Shown: positions 1 to 11,562 of the stretch, piece by piece
How the letters are laid out: every line of letters begins with the position of its first letter
Position numbering within the stretch: position 1 is the stretch's first letter
DNA from: Daldinia sp. FL1419
Lineage: Eukaryota > Ascomycota > Sordariomycetes > Xylariales > Hypoxylaceae
Length of the DNA: 64,000 nucleotides
NCBI GenBank assembly: GCA_025201765.1
Contig: MU623382.1
Location: 62,001 to 126,000 of the forward strand
Direction of reading: 5' to 3'
Program-made: the position numbers and the translations under genes
Notes under the pieces: generated by a model
Database searches by the model: none
Told to the model about the DNA's origin: nothing
The model's input: the letters and a program-made list of their open reading frames with translations, nothing else

Positions 1-2491
1 ACATTAGGTAGTAACTTCCATTCCTTAAGCCCTATGGTTTTTGCATACCCCTTTTTATTTAATTCTATTTTATTCTCTTCTCTAATGTACATCTCACTTG
101 AATAACTGCAGAACTATCAATCGACTGTATGTTAGGAGGTATGCATCGTCTTTTTTTCTCCTTTGGGAAGATGTAAGAGTGCAACTATAGGTACGGTACC
201 TATGTCAGGTCGAAGGAAGTAGGATGCATGGTACATATTACATACCTCCTAAGTAGGTACTAATGTAAAAATAACGGGTTACCTTGTTATGTTAAATAAT
301 TGAAGCATCATAGCGGAAATGGAGTCTTGTGTTTATGGTCGTTTTAGGAATGGAGGCATGTTTAGGTAAGTGATTAGACGTTGATTCTCGAAGCATTGAC
401 GCAGAAAAAGAGGGAAATCAGTGATGCCACTCTCACTTTGAGCTATTGAGGTACACAGTATTAGACATCAAGCTAAGACCTCACTAGGAACTGGTGATGC
501 CGTACACTGAATCTTCCCCTTTTTCGTTTAGTCTTTTTTTTTTTTTACTTCCTCTATCTAACACTATTCCGTCGAATATTCTTCGGAGAACCTGCAATCC
601 ATTTCGTGTGCTGCTTTCATGGGCAGATTGGAGAAAAACCCCAAGGTTGACAAGGACAACAGGATGTACGTACGCGGTAGAAAGATTCCATTTACTGATT
701 CTACCGTCTACCGTTAATCATGTACTCTGTATCAGGGAACGTACCATCCTATGTAAAAGAAGAAAAAGTGCCATCAATCATTTGCTTTGCATTAGATATG
801 CTCAAAAAGGATGCCTAGGACTGGCTGAACCGGTTGCCGCTATGAGCTATGATTGAATGGGTGACAAGGTGACTGAATGAAAATAGATTGATGAAGGATA
901 AGTGATACAGTAATAGAGTAATAGAGTAATAATAGGAATAATAGGCAACAAAGCAACAACATGGCAACATGGCATGGAACAGACAGAATCGGAACCTTAC
1001 TTGCAAGGTACCTAGGTACCTATCTAAGCTTCCCATAAAAATGTTGACCGTTTTAAACATCAATTGATCAATGCCCAGCTGCTCTGGATGTGTTACATAG
1101 TATGTCTACCTTACATACATACATGCCTGTGTACATACATATGTACTATGCCTACATGTACATACCGGCCTACGCATAGCCGAAGGTACATACAGCGTAT
1201 TAGGTACAGAGGGTTATTCTTACCGTGCAATCAGCACCGTGGGTGATAGAGGACCTCCTTCCTTGTATCGTGCTTATTGCAACGTCCAAATCGACTAACA
1301 CACGGGGTAAGTATAAGTACCCTCCTACCCAATTTGGGTAGATATGGTACCAACCAAATTTGTAGTCAAGCCTGCAAAAATCTTGCAGGCCTATGCACAC
1401 AGAAGAAAGTTCTCTTACCTGAGGGCCAGTGGTTACTCGGTTGGGTTTGGTTACCTCCAGTTCCCTGCTTCCCCCTACCACTTGTTCAGGTACCTACCTA
1501 GGTAGCTCGCCTGTTCGCCAGCCAAAATCACTCGGGTCACTGTGCCTACCTTACGGTCTGGTCTATCGCTTGCCCGCTTTTTGGTGCAGACCCCCCCCTC
1601 CCTCTTTTGCACCCTCCCTTAGAAATTGGGGCAGTCTCAAGTTTGGCTTTGCACACTTTGCACACAATCACCCAGGCGCAGTAAAAAGGCAGTAGGCCAA
1701 CACTCCCCCCATACAAATTTCCCTCTCTTCTCCCACATACAAATCTCCCACCCAAATCGTCTCCCATACAAACGCCGCCTACACTCAACCTCAATACCTG
1801 CCCATACAAATTGTGAGTACCTCTGTTTATATGGCACTACACTGCAAACATCAAGTCACATCAGCCAATCTCAACCACTTTCTTGCATTAAGTGCAAATC
1901 GTCGCCTTAGCAAAATCAATTCATCTTTAAATAGATGCATCATGTTTTTTTCATGAGTTTGCGTCGTGATCAGATGTTTTTGAAGCTTATCTTGTAGCTT
2001 CTATTGACATTTGATTATATCTGCACCGACTTTCTTGCGAACCCATCATCAGATTCCCTAATCCACTTGTCCACCCTGCATTTTTCTTAGACTGAGCAAT
2101 TCCGCTGATCGCGATTGCGCACAACAGCTTCATCCAACACAACCTGACTCCTTAATTCTTCGACAACTTTTCCAAGGTATGCATTTGGGTCCAGTTTGTT
2201 CGATTCCAAGCTTCAAGTCGCGGTTTTTACGCGTTGGCGCATGCAATTGCGTTTGCGACAACAGCGCATCGCATTCGACATGACCCGTGCATCACCACTA
2301 CAACGTCTTATCAATTTGCCCCTCATTCACATTTCATCGAGCTGTCGCGCGACCGTGCCGTCCAACAACCGATTCCCCTTATTCAACCTGCTTCCACCTC
2401 GCTACATATAATCTCTCTTCAACCTTCAAAACGGGTCGTTGTCTATCCACGTCAACAGGAGCTAACATTGAATTTTAATAGACTATTCAAT
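1..2491. other. Intergenic, upstream of NHP6 gene
   Basis: I see no supportable gene here. All open frames are short and lack codon bias. The stretch holds several TACC/GGTA palindromic words (about 190-260, 1004-1024, 1487-1505), a TACA/CATA-rich simple tract near 1110-1170, and homopyrimidine tracts. The last 300-400 bases are probably promoter and 5' leader of the HMG-box gene. Confidence 0.6.
1004..1024. repeat. Palindromic GGTACCTAGGTACC word cluster
   Basis: This is a dense copy of the dispersed TAGGTACCTA-type palindrome seen throughout the intergenic DNA of this window. Here two GGTACC cores flank a CCTAGG core. Confidence 0.6.
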
Positions 2492-3074
2492 ATGCCTAAG
2501 GAAGCAACTAAGCGTGGCAAGGCCGGCAAGGTCGAGAAGCGTAAGGGAAAGAAGGGTAAGTTTATACATCAAGTTACTATTGTTACCTGTATACTTGGAC
2601 TCGATGCATCCAACCCCAGCGTCCAATATAGCATGTCTTTCTGTATTGGTTTCGGAAAGCCCTCGCCCTTGATTTCAAAGAGAGCTACAAGATGCTACCT
2701 ACTTATTGTTGACTCGAATATCCGCATACCTCAATCAAATGCTAACTAATTGGACATAGACCCCAACGCACCTAAGCGTGGTCTTTCGGCCTATATGTTC
2801 TTCGCCAATGAGCAACGAGAGAACGTTCGTGATGAGAACCCTGGTATCTCGTTCGGCCAAGTTGGCAAGATCCTAGGCGAGCGATGGAAGGCATTGAACG
2901 ATAAGCAACGTGCCCCCTACGAAGCCAAGGCCGCCGCCGACAAGAAGCGCTACGAAGATGAGAAGCAAGCTTACCAGGTAAGTCGCCCGTGTCCCATCTC
3001 CTTAATATACAGCGCTGAGCGTAGCTGATTAGGCCGAATCGGAATAGGCTGGCGGTGACGATGAGAGCGAATAA
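2492..3074 (+). CDS. nhp6: NHP6-type HMG-box chromatin protein
   Basis: Small non-histone chromatin protein that bends DNA without sequence specificity and assists nucleosome remodelling and transcription (known for the NHP6/HMGB family). Exons 2492-2555, 2760-2977 and 3048-3074 give 102 residues. The N-terminus is a basic Lys/Arg tail (1-21). A single HMG box follows (about 23-90), opening with PNAPKRGLSAYMFF and carrying the usual aromatic and basic residues. The tail is short and acidic. Intron 1 (204 nt) has a GTAAGT donor and a CTAAC branch site and splits an Asp codon. For the last intron the acceptor at 3046-3047 gives the ending AGGDDESE. An upstream acceptor at 3031-3032 would give AESE instead. 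Family identity is very secure; the exact C-terminus is less so. Confidence 0.95.
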
Positions 3075-6000
3075 GTAATCTCTTATCCTCCCGCTTGTTG
3101 GTCACGAGGTTTCACGATGAGATGACTCTGGTCGTGTGGCCTAGGGAGCCTTTGACCGTGATAAATGGCACTAAGTTTCCTTTCCAAGTCTAATGCGTAT
3201 GGGATCGGTTGGTGTTGATGCACAGGGAAAGGGACATTGTGCTTTAGTTTTCTTTACATCATTTCACTCTGACTGGACTAGAGTTCGGGGATTACCCTGG
3301 TCCGGTGGCGTTGTCGCAACTGATTTAAGCTATCTTGCAACAAAGCACGAAGCTATCACGTCGGTGCCCCCCAACAACGCGATGTAAAAATAGTTTGCTC
3401 TTGTCATTCGAGAGAGTTGCTCGCATACATAGTATCTAGTCCTAGCTGGTTCTATTACCCTAGCTTGCCTGTGATAGAAATAATTACAGATCCAATACTA
3501 TGTAAGCATGGTCCTCCCACGTGGCCAGATCCAACCCGAGTTATCTCGTGCCCGGTAAACAAATGCATGCGAGGATCTTGTCCCGGAGATCTGGATGGTC
3601 AGGGGTCTGACCGAGAGAGGTGTGGGAGCAGGCGTGGCTGAGATCCTTGCTCGACCTATTTCCCTACCCTCCTGCCCTCCTGCCCTCCTCATTTATAACG
3701 CCGCAAACGCAAGGCCGTAGGACTCGAGCGAATTCATCTATAAAATTGCAGCCTATCCAGTCATCTTCAAACACCTGCATCCAAGCAAGCTAAAGTTGAA
3801 TTTCCTAAGCTTTCGTCGCTATTTTCAACCGTTATCACCATCGTTCGACCAGATTCAAGATTGGTCCATAGGTACAGAAGGGAAGAATCTTCGATTGAAT
3901 TAAGCCAATCATGGACATCTTAAATTATGATAGAGCATTTAGTATCCAGTCAGGTTCTCGGCGACAGCGGCAGTAACATAGGCAGGCATGTATCATACCT
4001 ACCTATGCAAGGCAGGGTGGCATATTTAAGAGGTACTCACCAAGATATCACCCGTCATACAACATACGTATCCCTACACGTCGATCTAATATATTGCCTT
4101 AGATCAGTCAGATCTGACACTCATGCGTGCTAGCCGACTAGCTGCCCAACTCGTTGAGACCTGGGAATGCATGCAAGCGCTGTTGCAAAGCAACACAACG
4201 AGACATCTGGTTCATTGCACGCCATCGGACCTTGGATCGGAGCAGTACTACTATCAATTTCTCGGCGGCCAGAGTTAGAGATGACGCTCCCATCTATACC
4301 TTATAGACCCTAGTCTATCGTACTGCACTGGGTATTCGGTGGTATACTACAACGTTCGGCCTACCCTTTTGCTACCCGATAGCCTGCCTACCTAAGCAGA
4401 TGATGGATGATATACTAAGATTTCTATCGTCATCTAATACGGTAATTCCTCTCTATATATATACTTTATTGGAATATTTATATGCTGATGTTTGCCAAAT
4501 AGGCATTCTTTTCGATAGAATTTTCGATAGAAATACTTTAGCCGCCCAAACAAGCGCCGATAGATGACGGACTGAAACAATTATCTCCGGGGCCAAATTT
4601 TGGTACGCATCGGCGCTTACGAGACGGGCGGTAACGTTCGTCGTTATTATCACGAAGATATCTTAGATGCTAGAAGTTTCGTTCCGTCTACGTTGGGTTT
4701 TTACTTTCCTGCTTGGGAATATATTACCTAGCCATTCGAATTTCGAGCTTTGAACAAGTCGCAGACAACAGACAGGCGCAAAAAGTTTTGATGCCCGGCA
4801 AACATCGTCATGACCCAAGACCCCTCGTCGGTTTGTCCAGTCCACTTTCTTCCCTGCATATTATCTCATGCAAGTGCTCCCTTCTCCGCGCCGTGAGCGT
4901 GGTAGCACCATGGCCGCTCTACGCCTGATCCGGTTCTTCGCGGCCAATGTCCCCACCAATCCCTGGTGCATACGCCTGCTTAGAGGTTCGATGCCGGGCT
5001 TCGTGGCAGTATCTTACTTGAGTCGAGGTAATAATCTCTGAAGAGACAACGGCCATTTTCAGAGCTGCCCGCAATGGCAAACTTCCGAACGGGATAGCCA
5101 AGCCAATTGGCTTCCCTTATTTTTTATTCTTTTCTTTTTATTTTTTATTTTTTATTTTTCTTGTCTCTCATTGTTCAATCTTTTATTATTACCATACCCT
5201 TCCCATCTTGATTGCCCTCACACTCATTTATGTATGGCTGCGTCGGCTAGTTCCTTCATTAGACCTAATTGGTATCATCTCTAACGGCTTGCCACTCGGA
5301 GCAAAGGGATATTTTCATTTTTATTATTTTGTCCGTCAATTAATTTCGTATTTACCTCTTATGCAATCTGCACCAGCATCAGGATAGCTGAGCCGCGCGC
5401 GCACCTTTATCTCGGTCAATGCCATTGTAAAATATTTAAATACTAAAATATCGATCTCAGGTTCTATAGTCCCTACTTAGGTGGTTCTATACGACTCTAG
5501 CCGCACCATCGTATAACTTAATGCTATCCTCTCTTTCCCACTTTCGGTGTTTGCCCACACGAACTCCACGAACTCCACACACACATACGGCCTTCTTCGG
5601 ATCGAGCCTTTTCTCTGTTGGGGAATCCATACCTAACACGTCACCCCACTGTCGTTGGGCTCTAGACTCACGTCATATGAGATTGGCAGATACACGGGAC
5701 CTGTCACGAGCAAGATTCACATTTACCTCTAGATCATATTAGGTATAAGACGAAGTCTTCCTGAATTCTACACTCGCTGGTCAATTCACTCCTAAGTTCC
5801 CCCCTCCCCACACCGGCCAGCTACCTCTTATGTGGAGACGGTGATCCTCCGGGTGCTTATTTACGACCAAGTGAGAATCCTAGTCTTCCCGAACGCTATA
5901 TTATTACGTTAATATCGATTTCGTACCTTTTCTGCTTTCTTCTGGAAATTAGCGTCGGCTACGAAATCTGCGAGGCCTGAGGCTTAGTGTGTAACGAAAC

Positions 6001-6114
6001 CGAGTTCCGTGGTGGCTGTGGAGGAGAAGCTGGATCGGTGAACCTTTTTCTTATGCAGTGAGATATACTTTAAGAATTACTCGTCGTCATGGAACCATAA
6101 GAGCTTCATGAACC
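3075..6114. other. Intergenic spacer, about 3 kb
   Basis: No convincing gene on either strand. It contains a T/A-rich simple tract (about 5117-5160, repeated ATTTTTT units), scattered CCTACCTA words (about 3995 and 4385) and pyrimidine-rich stretches near 5500-5850 that may belong to the promoter of the next gene. Confidence 0.55.
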
Positions 6115-8128
6115 ATGGATCCTATTCTACGCTATTCTAGAATGCCGGCCATCAATATGGCGGCCAACCAGCTCGGCCCTCAATTGCTCAATGGCTGTTT
6201 TCTTGAGGCTGATCGTGCCGATATGGTCGGTATCAAGCTTCAAGGGCTACGAAATTGTCTCTCGGAGCAATTCCATCCCCACATGAGCGGTATCATTGAA
6301 GAAATCTTTAACACAAGCCGTCTACTACGAGACCTTGCCGAACAAGCGCAGATTCACGTTTCTCAGTTGCCCGCGGTCTTCGACTATCTTAATGTCATCC
6401 TGCCGTGCCTCTGCAGAACGCTTCGAGATATCATGGCGTTTTATGAAGATAAGTCAATGGACAAAGAACATCGATGGAGAACTATGTACCATAAACTCGG
6501 TGCTGAACTTCCTGGCACCACTTTGCCAGCTAGGTTCATTATGTATAATCAATTCCTACGGCTTCTCCAAGAACTTCTAACGAGGTACGGTCTCTACTCC
6601 TCATAACTCGTTGATATGACCCTTCTGCTACCCAGCTATATAGGTCTCCGAATTTCGATCTGAATGGAATGGAATCTCTACGTATCCGTATCCTTCAATT
6701 GCGTGCGGCTAGGAAGATACGTCAGTAGCCTATATGTCTCCCTATTGTTATAGCATATCTGATCCGTGCTTTAGCCCCGCCCAGTCCCATCAGGACGGAC
6801 CTCATCAGACGAGACGAAGCGTTGGAGTTTTGGAATAGGGAAACGGTAAGTCTTCCGTTATCTTTTTCCAGGCGGATTTATATTGAGACTTGCTAGAATT
6901 CACACTGGGCTGAAGCAATCTTTACTCAGCCCCTACCATCCCGAAGGGAATTCAAGCACCAAGGACGGTAAGTTATTTTCCTGCCCCACGTAGGTCGGAT
7001 TGGGGGTTAATACCACACAGCTCGGATGCGTTCGGGCCGTTGCAGCAACTCGGCCATCTCCCGCCACTCTCGCGAGACGTCAAGATATTAGTGAAAAGGT
7101 AACTATCCGTCTAATATTATCATAGCGCAGGTATAATTCGGGAAATGCGTATGCTATACTGATATACATCCTAGATCATTCGACAACGATCGGATCTCGG
7201 TCATTTTCTTCCTGCAGCTCAGAGACCAAGCCCCATCTCTTCTAATTCGGACAAAGGTCGCTAGCCAAAACTGGGTCTCCGTTCTTGGTGTCCACGAACT
7301 ATCAATTCGAAGAGAAGGCGAATCAATATTACACTTATCTAGATGGAGCCGTTCAGAGCAGAGGGTTAAGCAGTGGGCAGACCTGTCATTCTTGACTTGG
7401 GAAGGTTAGCTTTCCTCGAGGCACGAGAAAGCCGATACCAATGAACGATTAGGCTGACTGGAAGCAGAAATGGTACTATTTTACTGCACATTTCTATGCC
7501 TACGGGTCCGCAGCCGACTTACGCTTAACGTGAACCCCGCCGAGTTTCACCTCCGAAAGGAGAGGCGTCTGTTTCAAGCGTAAGTTATCGGGACACTATC
7601 CACATGCCAAATACTGCGCAGAGAAGCTAATGTATAATGTATAAACCATAGCCAAATCATTGACGATGGTTATCAACACGTCCTAATGGTATACGAGGAT
7701 ACGGTCACAGGTGGCTGTCGTCTTCATGCTGCTGTCTGGGAAGGCAAGCTGCGAGCATGCCCCGTATGGACGGCATTCAGTATGTGCTCGTCTATTTTAG
7801 TTGCGACTATATTCCTTCCTATTCGTCTAATAATTGACTAATAATGATTTTCCCCTATTTAGTTCCACCGAACGTGTCTTCGTCCTGGCTGCTCCGCAAA
7901 ACAAAGCGTCGCATCTGGCTACGCGATATACAACCATACGTGTTTTGGGAGAAATACCGACCCACAAACCAGCGCAAGGGCCGCTTCGGCGCGTTCGAGC
8001 TCGCATTCGCAAATAGTGAGGCCGCGACCCGGTTTCAGGAGCTGTTCGCCTCGTCGCCGGATGCATCAGCTGCATCAGCCGCCCCGGAACCCTCCGAACA
8101 TAACGACGAGACCACAGACGCCAATTAA
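6115..8128 (+). CDS. Conserved fungal protein of unknown function, nine exons
   Basis: I do not recognise a named family. Nine exons join in frame (6115-6584, 6644-6720, 6775-6845, 6897-6967, 7021-7098, 7175-7404, 7468-7579, 7652-7779, 7863-8128) to 500 residues. Every junction has a GT donor and AG acceptor and keeps phase, which strongly supports a real gene. The N-terminal third is helical and hydrophobic-patterned (LSEQFHPHMSGIIEEIFN; later DYLNVILPCLCRTLRDIM). This resembles the helical N-terminal segment common in fungal proteins of unknown function. The middle is Pro/Arg-rich. The C-terminal part (about 330-470) has alternating strands ending in WLRDIQPYVFWEKYR and FELAFANSEAATRFQELF, which looks like a PH-type fold closing with a helix; that is inference. 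No signal peptide or membrane segment. The Ala/Glu/Asp-rich tail is probably disordered. Confidence 0.85.
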
Positions 8129-9364
8129 CTGATTAATACAAAACAACATAATTCATAACGTACCCAGCAGATATCAGTATCGAGAAAGAAAAAAAGAAAA
8201 AAAAGTCTACACGTGAATATTCCATTCTTTACAAAGCTGCCCATACTCGGATATTACACCAAGCCAGAGTATCCAGCTCGCCCGAAAAAAAAAGAGATTT
8301 ATACGATTCGAACATACCAAAAAGCATACGCGGCGTATCGCAACCAGCCCTACGGACCTACAGCACTTACGGCAGATGCGCGATGGCACGACTACTATCT
8401 GCGACTACTATCTATGAGTTAACGAGGCTCACGACGTTTCTTATGTCGCATTTCCCCTGACGGGATCGACGACCGGAAATGATGATGACGAGAGAGAGAT
8501 TGTTCGATGATACCCCTTTGATCTTGTTTTCTTTGTCGGTTATAGCATTTAGCGAAATATTTATTTATCTTTTTATTATATTTTCCACGTTCGTTCCTTT
8601 GTTCTTTTGGTGATAATGTTTGTTTGTTTGTTTAATCCGTGCGTGATCGGGGATTTTCACGGTTTCGTCGATGATCTACTCGTTGCCATCCTCAGGTGTC
8701 AACTACACGCGACGGAACGCCCTGCAGATTCGATGCTGGGATTCGTTTAGTCGGGGTTAATCGAGATATAGCAAAAGGTACAGCTTTGCATTATGGGGGC
8801 GGCCTTCTACTACCTGCGTCGAAAGCATTTTTGAAGAAATCCTGTGTTTGGTTGGCATGCGAAATATGCCCACCTAGGTAGGTCGTCGCGAATAAGATCA
8901 CATAGAAGCATGGCATTCCTACTCATTAATAAACTCCTTCTTAATCCCACGTCATCGCTGCTTTGTGAGGAATAAGGTGCATTTTAAGCCTGGCAATTCC
9001 TAGAGCACAGTATGACGAAGCCAACTCTGAGTTCCCTTGCTTTCCGGAAGATGTATTGATAGTATCTACATCCCCCGAGTCTCTCTTACAACCCGCCTAT
9101 ATCCATCGCTCAAAGCCCTTAAAAGGGAGGCGTTGGTTGAAGTTCGGCGGAGTTCAGTTATAAAAGAACGCTCGATAAGCACTTTTATAAAAATTTCCCT
9201 TCAGCAGTAGTTTAGACTCTTCCCGAGTAGCACGGTCGAGGAAAAACTACAGCCGAACACGCATTCTTCCCCTGGATTTTTCTTTCAACTTTCGGCTTAG
9301 GAGACCGACATCAGTCTTGGCAATCCGATTCTTATGTACAGCCGCGTCTGGATCATCGTGGAAT

Positions 9365-10395
9365 TCAAGGGTCCCGGGATTTGTGCGTAAGGTAAGAAAT
9401 GATGCCAGTGTCGTGATTTACCAGCGTCATCATAGGGTCGAGGATAAAACTAGAGGGAACAGGTAAGTTTTCGGAGGCGAATTTTGCAAACTCTTCGTGT
9501 AGCGGGACGACGTCGGTTCTAGTCGGGCAGCACCAACGGTAGAGCCTTCGCATGCCAACAAGTCTCGAGAGCCGTTGCCATTGGATCGAATGCGGCCTAA
9601 GCCTGGGAACGGTTCGGCGAGTTGCCCTATCTTTAGGTATTCCCTTCGTGCCGGGGCAGTGGCACTTCTCTAGCTGACGCCTCTATAAATTATGCTATGC
9701 TAGGCCTTTCTGTAAAACAGTTGATAGGTATAATATGATAACCTGGGGTTTATCATACCGAAAAAATCAGCCTCCCAACCGTTAATATGTATAACCTGGG
9801 CGAGTGCTGCGTGAGAAGAGTGCGACCAGAACCGACGCATCCGTTTTCGGTAAGGGGGACTAAGTAGGAACAACGTGGGCGACGTGGCCGATGTCTCACA
9901 TCGGGTTGACAGCTGATGAAACAAATTCAGGTATGTCTCTCACCTCAAAAGAGCGCGAGTTTGTCGGGCTCGCTCTGAGGGTGTATAGGTACCTACCTAC
10001 ATAAGTGCGCGCTCTTTGTCTATTAAAAGCTCAACCATATCCATGAGCTCAGGGAGATGAAATGCAGTGTACATTCGGAATCGCCCGATATCCCATTCGC
10101 GCTGGTAGAGAAAAAGTCTCGAAGGGCTTTCTTAGTTCCGTCTTGATCTCGGGATTGACTCGACGTGATTCAATCGCCATGATCGCCATTTTGCAGTCGT
10201 TTGGGTCGAGATAGCAGAAGATGAAAGACTTTGCCATGCGTCCGTTCAGAATTAACAGCGTAGATGGCGTAGAGTTTCTTTGGCGTGGGAAATATTGAGC
10301 GAAAATATATAGCCACTCTCTATGTGGATGTATATCTTGACGGCAATTTCGGAGAGCATTCCTTCAATGCCACATCTTACGACTTGTTTATCCAT
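9365..10395 (-). pseudogene. Probable decayed protein gene with frameshifts
   Basis: Reading down the minus strand from an ATG at 10395, a 47-codon frame (ending with a stop at 10252) contains the pattern SEIAVKIYIHI ... ETLRHLR. In another frame the text continues as NGRMAKSFIFCYLDPNDC and on to 10049. A third frame then reads LPELMDMVELLIDKERAL. Further minus-strand fragments with ordinary codon choice occur at 9365-9553 (VVPLHEEFAKFASENLPV). A TATA box lies about 175 bases upstream of the ATG. I infer one gene broken by at least two frameshifts. The leading pattern faintly recalls fungal F-box proteins (L-x-E-I ... LR-LR), but this is weak. A small intact gene, or introns I could not place, remains possible. 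Confidence 0.3.
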
Positions 10396-10569
10396 CGTGT
10401 AAAATGCAACCCTGCCCTTGGTTCAAGGAGAATAAATCGGAAAGGCTTGTAGGATGAAAACAAGACGTAGTAGATGCAATAAAAGTAAGTAAAGAATTGA
10501 GAGTGATGATTCTAGTAACCAAGGGACTGGAAAATTTTGTGAACTGTTGAGTGACCGGGTAAGGTACAG

Positions 10570-10577
10570 TATTTATA
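10570..10577 (-). promoter_or_regulatory. TATA box of the decayed minus-strand gene
   Basis: The minus strand reads TATAAATA here. A leader rich in CAAC, TCAC and pyrimidines follows, as is usual around fungal transcription starts, and the first ATG of the decayed frame is at 10395. Confidence 0.45.
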
Positions 10578-11535
10578 TGTTGGCCCGTGATGATTAGGAC
10601 GCGGATGTGCGTGACAGATTCTGAATAGATGGGCTGTACATTTCTCGCTGAATCAGTTCGTCCTTGGTTGTGTGATCTCGAAGTGTCCCCCTATTTCTAT
10701 GGCGCTGGGAGGGACCATGGCTTTTACAAGTTGAGGTAGGTACCTCATAAGTACGTGAGGCCATGATAAAAAAAAAGGACAGCTAGGTGCCTAGGTAGGT
10801 AGATTCGTTCTCGGCCAAAACTATCGTCAAGGGCGGTGTTGCTATTCTCCCCAGGGGCTCGACGCTCAGAAAGCATACGGCCTCTATTCGGTATACCAGA
10901 AGAATACAATACACACCACACATACCAATTAGAATACTGAATGAGCAAGGAATAATCTGCAACAATCGAGAGATTAAAATTCAAATGAGCAGGACACTCC
11001 TAAGATACGAGCCTGTTATCTAGGTAAGTAGGTAATCACCTTTATACTCCATCTCGTAGGTCTGGGGTTGCTCTCTTAACAATGAAGTATCTCAGTGTGT
11101 TTTCAAGTCCCATTTTATAATGCTGATATTGTGCAGTGATAAATTCAACTACCAGATTTGAACTATCTAAGGTAAGGTAATTGAAGTTTCATGTTCATTC
11201 CTATATGAATGCACCGCAATTTTACGTGGACTGAAGGGATCTGCGCTTAATATCGCGGTAGATTTTTGTATCATGGTGGTGGTACAGGAAGAAAGAAGGC
11301 TATTTAAAAGATGAGAAAATATGAGAGGCATTCAGAGAGCGTATTCTCTTTATTTTATCTTCTATGGGAGTAATCTACGTCATCTTCCTGGCACGTAAGA
11401 ACGTGGGATAACAATCTGCAGTTTCGAAAGTGTTGAAAATATCGAGATGTTCTCGAAGCCATACACGGCTGCAGGTTTCTCCCCTCACAGTCCCAAGTCG
11501 CCACCGCAACAGCTCAAAAGATAATGGCTATTATT

Positions 11536-11562
11536 TAGGTAGATAGGTACCTACCTAGGTAT
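11536..11562. repeat. Palindromic TAGGTACCTACCTAGGTA cluster
   Basis: Dense copy of the dispersed palindrome, with tandem GGTA units followed by their inverse and a CCTAGG core. Purely intergenic. Confidence 0.6.

Noticed and set aside
2234..2749. 171-codon frame upstream of and through intron 1 of the NHP6 gene
   Set aside because: It overlaps the real first exon in the same frame only by running into the intron. The upstream part has no coding character and the splice sites with a CTAAC branch are strong.
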